Assembly: GCA_949710005.1 (NCBI GenBank)
Contig: OX453280.1
Location: forward strand, 23,116,152-23,180,151
Source: Ricordea florida
Lineage: Eukaryota > Cnidaria > Anthozoa > Corallimorpharia > Ricordeidae
DNA length: 64,000 bases
Direction of reading: 5' to 3'
Below are positions 30,160-41,527 of the stretch, in pieces; position 1 is the first letter of the stretch; every line of letters begins with the position of its first letter. The notes below the pieces were generated by a model. It had not been told where the DNA came from. It was given only the letters and a program-made list of their open reading frames with translations, and did not search any database. The position numbers and the translations under genes are program-made.

Positions 30160-31675
30160 CTTTCATTTGTAACCAACTCATTGCATGATTGCAAGAAAGC
30201 GCTTTGGGTATTTCACTTCCTGTAACGGCGATCGCATATGTTTCTCGCTAGTTCCCACTTGGCAGGAAAATCATGTAATCAACGACAATATTCCGATCTC
30301 ACCCTACTGGATGTCGGGCGCGGATTCGTGAGCCAGGAAAGAAGTTCATATCTACTGTCCATGAAAAATGTAATGACAACAACAGACGAATTTTGATATG
30401 TAAAGCGTTTTTCTAAGAATTTCCCGATATTACTAAAAGTAAAATGGCGTATTTTGCGTAAAAACGAAACGAGCAGTCAAAATCCTTTGCTATGGGCAGT
30501 CGGAAACGAAATCCAAGTACAACGCTGATTTGGCCAGTGTTATTAAAAGGGACGTTGATCGCACTGCACTTCTATACGAACTTACAATAAAGACAATTGA
30601 AAAAAAAGTTTTGTCCCATTCTCTCAATTTACAAAACATTTTCCAACGTTACCAGACACTTCTTTCTAGAACCTGTTGAGATTCTATCAACACAAAATAT
30701 CCTTTGTTGCCTCATAAACAAAAGAGCGCGGGCATGTTCCACACCCTCAACTCGGCCGATGCAAAAGTTACTTCATCCAAAGACCATTCCAGTTGATGTT
30801 TTCTCGTCGTAGTGATTATACTGTGGGGTGTATAGTGCTTCGTGATCGTCCTTTTCGATTGACGCATAAATAATTAACTGAAACAAAGGAGCAATGTTCT
30901 ATTTTCTTCTGGTCATTCAGAGCAAAATAAAGCCTATAAATGGTATGTAGATCAAAACAGTTTAAAAACATTCTTGTAGTCATTCGGGTGAGATAAGAAT
31001 TAATCAGAACAACAGAGCGATCGGTCGGAGTTCCTCGTAGAAAGGTATGTCTGGCTTCATTTAGATATTTAGGTGAGTCACTTTGCTTTAAACAATGTAC
31101 TAGGGCGTACAAATGGCCCGCTTTAAGGGAAATGGTTTATAACTATATCGCTTCCGCCTCTTTTATCTCCATGTTTTCATAGTTTTCAGTCTTCAACTTC
31201 TGTGTGATACCTTGGTGGTTTAGCAATTTGTAAATACAAGCATATGACTAATCCAAAAGAATTATAAAACACTTGCCCTTTTGGGAATAGGGGGCAATAA
31301 AGTGCATTCACACCTTACATAATGATGTTTCAGACGAACGTTCATAAGCAGTTCGATTTATGTTAAAATGGTCAGACGCCCTGTATTGATGATGACTTTG
31401 CCTGAAACGCTTGGACCTCTTTAGTTAAGGAAATAAAATTCTTCGTTTTACCCACTTGGCTGCACATTAATCACAGAAATGAACTTGATCGTCGTTCGTT
31501 ACCATTGAAAAGACACTGAATAGTGTGTTATCAAATTTGCGACTTTGTTATATTAGCAAATATTCCGAAATTCGTAAGACAGAAGTCGCTTATCCAAGTT
31601 TTTTCTTCTTTCTAAGACCCAGATCTTTTAAACATGATGCCTTTAAAAAAACGTAACTCTCAATTCTTTTTTCAG
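30160..31675. other. 5' flank of gene C, nothing recognised
   Basis: About 1.5 kb without recognised repeats or domains. It should contain the promoter and noncoding first exon of gene C, because an acceptor (TTTTTTCAG|GACTG) stands 19 nt before the ATG. Confidence 0.35.
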
Positions 31676-31694
31676 GACTGTTTGGACCGCAAAC

Positions 31695-31752
31695 ATGAAG
31701 CATCCTTTGGCTTTTCTTCTACCAGCTTTCTTGCTTTTTATCATTTTTACCG
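31695..31752 (+). CDS. Gene C exon 1: signal peptide
   Basis: MKHPLAFLLPAFLLFIIFTG is a typical signal sequence with a phase-1 donor (TTTACCG|GTAAGT). Confidence 0.85.
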
Positions 31753-34700
31753 GTAAGTTATAAAACTCTATTGGTTAAAAGCAACGTATGCAATCTTGGC
31801 GGCTGCAAAACGGATGACACCGTTCTCTAATGTTCGCACTTGTAACATGTAAGCTTAACGAGCGGCAAAAATGACTTGTGTGCTTCTACTTATCGGTCGT
31901 CGAGTTCAAGGTCCGTACTCTAACTTACAGTTCCAGTCTTTCCTATTCCGATTACCCAACCTTAAATGCGCGCGGGTCCCAAATCCCTATGGGAAAATGA
32001 CGTTCTTAAACCTAAGGGACGGACCATTAGAAAAGTGATGGGGGGGGGGGGGGGTGGGGAAAAAACCAAAAAAAAATTCATGCAAGGGAAAATGCCAAGA
32101 AAAAAATTCATGCAAGGAAGAAGGAAAAAAATTCATGCAGAAGGAAGGTCCAATTGTGACTTTTTCACACATAGTAAAAAAAATTCGTGCAGAGGGGTTT
32201 ACCTGAAAAACAAAAATTCCTGCACAAGCAGTGAGCGAAAAAAAAATTAGTGCAAGCTGAAAATTCCCCACCCCCCATCACTTTTCTAATGGTCCGTCCC
32301 TAAAGTATGAGATGGTGCTTATTGCATCTCCCAGGGGAGCATTCCTAATACGACGATCGGTCTTCGACAAAGTGCGCGCGATATTATGTTTTCTATTTTC
32401 ACTGCATTGTAGAAGTGATGTATATATTTTAGCTGTCACGGCTTTCCTGAATGTTAATAAATTAAGACAACGATATTATGTGATGCTAAACACTACATTT
32501 CTCTTTATTTCCCTCACAGAGAACGACTTAGTCCGAGGTATGTATGTATACAGAAGATCGATATTACAAAGTGGCGAGAAGATATGAATTTTACGTAATG
32601 ACATTAATTGATCATCGCAGTTATGTACACAACTTAAGCAGCTGTGAAATTAAAGCCTGAAAAAAACTCAGGCCTGAACGGGATTCGAACCCATGACTTC
32701 TGGGATACCGGAGCAGTGCTCTACCAACTGAGCTATCAAGCCAACTGGGAGCTGGTCATATTGTGAGTTCGTAATATACCCGTAGATGGAGGAGAATGAT
32801 GCAAATGAATATATGAAATACCATAAACATATTACTCACTGATCCTGAAGCGAATAATTGTTTCGGTATAAATACACAGGTGATTATTTAAAAAAAAGAG
32901 AAGAAAAAGCATTGTACAACACGAAAAAAAATTATTTCATCGAAAGCACGTGTCACAATTGAAAACGGCTGGCAGCCATTTTGTTCGTCGAGGTGATTGT
33001 CGGCTGATAATCCGTGATAGCGAACCAATCAGAGCGCGCGATTTTGTATAATCACCTGAGTATTTATACTAATCTTGCATACTACTAGGATTTGTCACTG
33101 CAAATTGTTTGTGGAATCTGAGAGAACATGTTATATATTGAACCGGGAGAATTTGTTAAAGATGTATTTTTGCAGCACCGTCACAGCTAAACTCGGAAAA
33201 AAGAAAATCCGAATTCACCTAGAAAACAGCGTGATACTCTCCTCCGTCCTTTTGCAACCAATACTAATTCAATTATATCAGTTGTTGACGTAAAAATAAG
33301 AAAAGATAATTGACACATGTTGTTTAACATAATAATAAATATATCAGGAAACAGGCGACGAAATCTTACTACAAAGGAGTTTTGTGTCACTATGAAGTGT
33401 ATTTATTATATCACTACGTTTGAAGTCCCCAAAACCCTCTGAATAATGCCAGTGCTTAAGGCTTTAACATACCTTTCATTAGAACTCTTCCTCCTTTTCC
33501 TTTCCCAAATTCTAGGACAAGATCAGAGCAGCATAGGTAAGGTTTTATGAAAAACCAGATTCCCCTTAGTGGTCTCCATTCATTTCTTCAATCAATCAAT
33601 ATCAATACTTTATTTATACACGTAACGCCTAGGAGCTGTATATTAAGCTCGTTCATAATACGTACGTGTGTGAAATTACATTCACGAAGGCCATACCACA
33701 ACACCGGGAACTACGTCCCCTACTCTTTGCCAACAGCGTGTGGGTTCTTTAACGTCCCACGAAGTTATTACAACCAAGGGTTGTGAGACGGGACCTACGG
33801 TTTATCGTCCGTATCCGAGAAGACTAGAAAGTCTAACCATTCGCAGATGTCATTACAAAGGCAGCACATTCTCCTCAAATAATTTAAAGACCCTGAGTGA
33901 TGGTCCGGCCGAGGTTCGAACCCACGACCTCCCGCACGATAGTCCAGTGCTCAACCAACTGAGCTAACTGGTCTTACGGTAACATTATAAATAAAATATT
34001 TTCTACAACGTCGGCATTGCAGCGATGACACCCATTCGCATATACACTGTATGAAACTTCTACCAATAGTGAACAAGCATCTGATAGCGGCCCTCTTGAT
34101 GGACAAAGAGGATATATGTTGTTCCCGAAGAATGAAAAATAAAGTCTTTTCAAGGCAAATTAAAGGGAAAAACATTTATTGTTTTAGCAACAAAACTTTG
34201 GAACTCTTTACCTACTGAAATTAGATCTGGTTCTGACATTAAGGATTTCAAACAGAACTCTAGTAATTTTATAGAGAAAGGTTATGCAGGCTTGGATAGT
34301 TTCTTATTTTAAAACTTTTACACTGTTAGACCCTTTTTAATACTGCATTTTTCTTTCTAGTTTCCTCCATTTTATTTGATATTCTTTAGCAGATACAATT
34401 TTATCATAATTAATCATATAGGGGCATATTGTACTGGTTATCTTGCAAATTAGTTTTTATGGCAATTTAGGGGAGGGCTGCAGGTTTGTCACCCTCGTTA
34501 AATAAAGTTATTATTACTATTATTATTATTATTATTATTATTATCATTTTATAAAGGGAAAACTAACATTCCTTTGTCTATTAGCAGGGCTTCCTTCTCG
34601 GGCGGGATAAACTCATCTATGACCAATTCATTATTTGTATTAAATTCTGCCACATGGATCTCGTAATTGAGTGACTGTTAAAAACCTTCACACTTCAACG

Positions 34701-37700
34701 CGATAATATCAGTTGCTTTTAAAATGACATCAATTTCAAAAAAGCAATCTTTGATGTCTAGATATCTGACATTATCACGTCTTTAAATTTCGGCTGTGTT
34801 ACATATTGTCTAGATCTATTCCTCGAACGGAGCTTAGATGAACTAAAACCCAGCAAGATAAGACAAGTTTTATTAAACAAAAAAGAATGAACATAAAAAA
34901 AAACTGTTCTGTTTTTTTTCTTAAGGTTGTCCGGGCTTTAAACTCCAGAGAGTGGGCTGTTTCAGCGAGAAAACCGCTGCTCGCAGTGTTCCCGTTTTGC
35001 TCTTTACCGATAAGAAAAAAAAATCAAAGAACAAGGTCGACTACCGTTACTTTGGGTCCTACATCAGAGACGTAGTGAAAAGATGCTGTGCCGCAGCTGG
35101 CAAGAAAAATTACAAATTCTTCGCAATAAATAATATAGGTAATAATAATAAGGTAATAATAATAATAATAATAATAATAAGGTAATAACATAGGTAAGAG
35201 AAAAAGCAATGAATCGGCATTGAACAATAAATCAAACGAGTGCCGCGCGCCGATTGATCATTTTTGATGAAATGAAATCGACAGATACGTGCAATTTAGC
35301 AAGCTTTTATTGAAAGAAACTGCTTTCGGCGCCAACGTTCCATCATGGTTCACCTAACAAACAACACTTCAACCTGTTGCTTAATATTTTTTTTTCCAGC
35401 GGAAACCAATTTCTGGCAGGTAACTCCTTTGCTCACTATCTTCTAAACCATCTTAATTACCCTTATCTTGGGAACTCGGAAAAGAATACGGCGAAATCCG
35501 AGCTGTCTGATATGTGATCAGAAACATGTATCAAGCGTCTAATATAACTTCTCGATAGAAACAATTTAGAAGAACAAATTTCCCACTTACAAAAAACAAA
35601 AAAAAAACAGCCATTTCTGATGTGATATCCAAACACGTTATGATGCTTGAGTTCCTTGGTTGATCAGTTAATGATAATTTTAGTTTAAGAAGCGCAAAAC
35701 CATGCACGCAGTAAGGTCGACTTCCAAATCTTAGAAATTTCAGGTCAAAAACTACACACAATGCAAACAATGACAAAAAACAAAACCAATCCAACTTTCA
35801 AGTCCCCATGCTCTCAAGAATTCCACTGACTGCTTAATGCTCAATAATAAACACATAGCCTTTAAATAATGTCGCCCCATTCTTCGCTATATCCCACTTA
35901 AGGATAATGCTGACAAGTGAGTTTATTTAACTATTCAATTACAGTTTGATTTGACTTTACCACTGAACTCTTTCAAAATCTTTGTTCTCCAGGAAATTGC
36001 TACTCGGGAAAAGGTGTTTCTGCTACCTATGCAAGACTTGGCAAATCAAAGACATGCAAAAATAAAAAAATAAAGCCGTGTGGCAAAAAAGAAGATTGTG
36101 TTGGGGGAAAAGAATCCAATTATGTTTACAAGATGCAGCGTAAGTAATCTTAAAGGCTGTTTTGTAAGCTCCGTCAAGCAAATCTTCTGACATTAGATCG
36201 GGCGTCAAAGGAAAAAAACTGCTAAAAAAAACATTTAAAATATGGTTAACCCTTGGAACTCTAGAACTTCTGAGTTGGAGATACCCAGTTTTGCTTGTAC
36301 ATCCAACGACGTTATCCTGGAAAACCAATTTGATATATTTAAATTTTGAGGATACGAATAAATCCCACGTCTGGATGTGAAAATTTCGATTTGATTCAAG
36401 CAGACATAACACGACAGCTGGATAAAAACTAGTGAATATAACCCTGAGCTTCAATATTGTCAAGTCAATGTGCTCGCCGAATGATTCCAATTATTGAATT
36501 CTTTAACATCGCTAGAAACTGGGAACATTTGAGCCAGCGATCAGTAGATTCTGCGCTAAATTTACCCGGTGGAAGCGAAAGTAACAACAGCAAAGAAGTG
36601 TACGTAGATTTGAACATTTCGAGAAATATTTCCTGACCAAATTGTTGAAGTAAGACTGTGCAACCGGTTCATGTTAAACTGATGTATCAAGAAGGATACT
36701 GTACAAAAATTGAAGTGAATACTTCTTACAGTTTTCTGTGAGCACTTCAGCGTCCAAGAAATATGGGGTGTAGAGAGCGATTTCATCGAAAAACCGAAAA
36801 CTCATGGCTTATAAACAGCGATTGAGGGTAACCTTCATGGCATCGAAAAACTGTGCAAGTGCTTTCACTAAAACTATTCATAGAGCAAACCAGCGGGTTC
36901 GCACTTCACAAAGTTTATCTTTCTTTATATGTCTTGGTATCATCGGCGCAATATGTATGAGCCCAAGGTCAGGCTTTCCGAGCAGCCGTTATGACTACTT
37001 TATCACGGAAGTTTCACAATGTCGTGGAAAAAAAGTACTTCATAAAAAACCACGCCCTACAATGTTTGAAAACCTTACCAAGCGAGAGCAAGGGAATTAC
37101 TTTTAAAAATTTGTGAGTGGACGTGGTAGATCTCAGGGTAAAATCCGCATACAGTAACGCAGGCTTGAATATATCCGATTTCTAGCGATGATAAGGCACG
37201 AATTGCATCATAAAAAAGGAGCCATTCACTTCACGTAAGAAGTAGTAAAGGAGCACACGAGCCAAAGGCCCACACGGCCGGAGCTTATCCCGACTTCGAT
37301 AGCATGAAGCACCTGGTAGTATTGCTACTCCCCCCTGGATGGGATGCTAGTCCATCGTACGGTCACCCCCAGCATTACAAGGCCGGTACTCAGTTATACA
37401 CCTGGGTGGAGAGAAACAGTGTGGAGTAAAGTTTCTTGTCTAAGGAAACAACACAGTGCCAGCACCACTTCATCACTTCAAGGTTCGAGTTAAATGCATT
37501 ACCACCAATATTCAAAGGAATGTACCAAAGACATGTGGTCCACACTGCTGTTCATTGGCATCCATAAAATTTCAACACGCTGATACGATGAGAGCACGAT
37601 AAGTAATAAACAAACCGTGCATAAAGTTAGAATTTAATGCAGAAATTTGAAATTGACCTCTTACATTAATATTGTCAACTAGTAATCAAATCATTTAGAC

Positions 37701-40700
37701 CTCGTGATACTTTTTCCGTCTGAGTAAAAATTTACTAGGGCTTCCTAGTATATTCTCCATCTTTTAATTAACTATCCATTTTATCGAGTTCTGTCACCCA
37801 CAGTACAACCTAGGTGGTGAAAGCTGTATACAGGGCGTATTTTACCATAGCTTAATACTTTTATTCCACGTTTTTAGGTATACCAACAACTCCAACCAAC
37901 AAACCAACAGCTAAACCGGCTGGGGCATCTACCACAAGTGCATCATCAAAAAAACCATCCGCAGCATCTCTTAGTACCCTGAGCTGTACGTTAAGTGTTC
38001 TCTTATGTCTGTCAGTAAATAATAATAATAACAATAATAATAATTATAATAATAATAATAATAATTAAATTCTTATATTGCGCGCTTTCCATGAAATGAT
38101 CAAGCGCGCATTACATGATTTCTATCTATAGTAATTTAATACAGGGTATCTACCTGATAACTATTTAAATTATACTATTATAAAATTAAAATATACAACA
38201 TATGTTAAGATACTAGTAATTATCGTGTCAAAAATGAATAAAAAGCCTCTTTAAAGAGGTGCGTTTTCAAATGGCACTTAAAAATCCCTAGATCTGTAAT
38301 AGAACGAATCTCACGCGGTAATACATTCCAGAGTACCGGAGCTGCGACCTGGAATGATCTATCTCCCAATATAACCCTACATCTATAAGTTGGCGTTGTA
38401 AGCAACAAACCATCCGAGGAGGATCTTTAATTATAATTTCCTAAGCTTTTAATTGATACAAGTTCTGTTAAATACGTTGGCGCTAATCCATGGATGGCCT
38501 TAAAAACAAATAATAGAATCTTAAAACTAATGTGTTGCCTAACCGGTAGCCAGTGCAGCTCATAATGACTATATTACTTTAAATATGATAATGTAAGTTA
38601 TGAAAATACTGATTCATTCAAGCAAGTCGTCACTACCTAACTTTACAGAAGAGGATATCGTGCTGCAGAACAGTTCTAACGAACAAATTCACGTAAAGGA
38701 TTGGTAATACTGAATCGCTCTATTGTTGGAGGTACATTGCTACATTCATGGTCAATATTATACCTAATAAAGTATGGTTTACAGCATTAACACTAAACAT
38801 CAACTTCACGCGTGAAAAGTAGCAAATCGTTTTAGATCCTAGATGAAGTTCTTGAATGTGTCGTTATTTTGCTTAGAAAATCTAGACTACTTGGGTGGCT
38901 GAAAATGTTTCACTCTTTCTCTTTCTCTCTCTCTGTCTCTTTCTCGTCTAGGCCAAAATTACTTGGTTGCTGTAAAAACAGGTAGCGGAGCCACGAATAA
39001 GCCGAACATTCCCACCCCTGCCGGGACAACGAAGCCAACTGCAGCAGTGGGAGCCACAGCTCCTACAGTGGCAACACCAGCTACCACAGCTCCTACCCTT
39101 TCACCAAAACAATCTATTGAAAAGAAGGTAACGCCTCAGTTAAAAACATACACTTATTATTGTATATGCTACTATCATTACCCAGGTACCAGAGAGAAGA
39201 AGAAGTCGTGGCAGACCAAAAGAGACTTGGCGGAGAACCACAGAAAAAGAAGGAACAGCATTGGGTTTTGGCCCATGGAGCGAGGCAACAGTGGCTGCTC
39301 ATGACCGTGTAACATGGCGAAGGAGAGTGTCTGGCCCTATACCTACTTAGGGTTATGGTCAAATCAATCTATCTATCTACTATTATTACCCAAGATATAA
39401 TCCAGTCCCTTGCGTAATCTCTAACCTTCAAAAAACAAACTTCAACCTGATGAACTAATCTGTTTTCCATTTGCTTATATTTTTGTTCTGTAGGTGAAGG
39501 AAATCTATAAGGGATACTCTTGCTTGGCGTGTCTAAAACCAGTGAACGCAAGGTGTAGTATGCAAATGCTATGAATTCATTACCGTATATTTAAAGTGGA
39601 TTTTCAATCTATACTCTTCAGCCGCCGACTACCCCGTCCGAGGAAGATCCTCACTGTTATTGTGTTGTTCATTTCGTTGATATTAAAAGGAGAATCTTCT
39701 AGAACCTGTTAATATGCGGATGTTTGCGCAGTCACGCAACATTCCTTCCAGAGAGTTCGAGAACTTACTAAAACATGATGTAACCGAACTGAGTAATCTT
39801 TCTATTATACACTTAATATATGGTCCCTAGGGAAACAGTTAGTTTTCTTTTCCCGAGAGTCCTGATCTCGAAGGAAAACAAAACTAACTAGTTTCCCGAG
39901 GGACCATACGTTAAGTGCTTTGCCATATACTTAGACTTTCCCTTAAATAAATATAGTAAAAACAAACAAGACGGAACAACTGCCCAATTGTATCCCGATC
40001 GGGATACATTTAAATTTGATCGGGGGCACGTGACCATGAATCAACCAATCACAGGGCTCGTTTTGTCGAGTGAAAGTCTAGTTATATAACAAAAATAGTT
40101 GTTATTGTAATCTAACTGTATATAAGAAACGTTCCCACACAGCTCTAGCACTTACGTACGTACGCTCGGAGTTAGTCTATAGTAGTCAAGAGTTGTTTGA
40201 AGATCGCGTTTGGCGTGACTGGAGAAGCTGTCCGAAGAAGAATGGCTCCTACCTTGTGTACCGGCGCAGATGACGTAAAACAATGTCAGACAATAAGAAG
40301 CATGTTACTGAATAATTCACACAGAATGGTGAAACAATGCTCTCTGTCACCTGTTCCGGTACACTGAGTAGAAGCCAAAAGAATTTAAGAACTGTTTGCC
40401 CTCAAGTGGATATCTCAAGGAGCTCGTCAGTACTAGTGTCAGTAGTGACTAAATTTATTAAGTTTTAAAGTTGTAAGATAGCGTGTTAGCGCTTAGCGTA
40501 TATTTAAGTTTAGCGATCGCTCCCTTTGTAGACTACTCGAATTTCAACTGTCAGTTTCAAATAAATAGTTGAGTTCGTAGCGGAACTACGTTTGTCACTC
40601 TTTACTGTATGGACAGAAAACAGGCTTATTTATTTGTCTGGTATCAGTTGACTGCAACGTAGATGTCAGAGAAAATGAGGTAAGAGAACGCATCTTCCAT

Positions 40701-41495
40701 ACTGGGTTCTCTTACTATGATAAGGGGACAAAATCTATTTTTAGATCCGGAAACTATTTTAACTGAGCAATGGGTGATGTCATTCTCATCACGAGGTTGT
40801 AATTTCAATGCGTCATGTGGAAACCGCGCAGCCACATATAAGATATAAATAGATTCCGCGCTAAAAGATATATAAGATATAAATAAATTCTGCGCTAAAA
40901 GATATATAAAGATATAAATAGATAGATTTCGCGCTAAAAATAGATTCTCTCCCCACATCATATCAGACGGGATTATGTTCTCTTTCCTCATTTTCTCTTG
41001 GTAGATGACGTTCGATGCACTACTTTTATTAAGTACCGCATCTTGAACAGGGAAGTAAGACCTTAATTACTTATGTGTCTGCGTGTCAAGATCTGCCACC
41101 AAAAGGATAAACCTGAATCCCTTCCTGAGAATCCAATAATTCCATGAGACTTATATATCACACGAAGGCACTCCGCAAATTAGGAATACCTCTAAAGCCT
41201 GGTTTTCACTACTACGCAAGCATAAGCAAATATTAACAAAGAAAAAGGTGTCCTGAGGGGCTTTAGAAGACGAAAGGACGGTGTTTTCTTTGTTTGTTCT
41301 TTTGTCTTTACTTTGCTTATGCTTGGTCTTATGTCGATGTCTTATGCTTATGTCAATGTCTTATGTCATACGCTTGACTTCATTCCTTTGTGTTCTCCTT
41401 TGTTTTCTGCTTATCCTTATGCTTGTGTCGTAGTGTAAACCAGGCTTAAGAGGGCACTAAAATTAGTTGTTTCCAACTTTCCTTTATGGTGGGCT

Positions 41496-41527
<32 letters not shown>

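Noticed and set aside
32670-32742. Functional tRNA gene on the minus strand
   Set aside because: Acceptor, D and T arms fold, but the anticodon stem has mismatches, U33 is missing and it is fused to a SINE tail.
35401-35420. Possible 20-nt exon CCAG|CGGAAA...GGCAG|GTAACT in gene C
   Set aside because: Including it breaks the frame to 35993; direct joining of 35138 to 35993 aligns with gene B.
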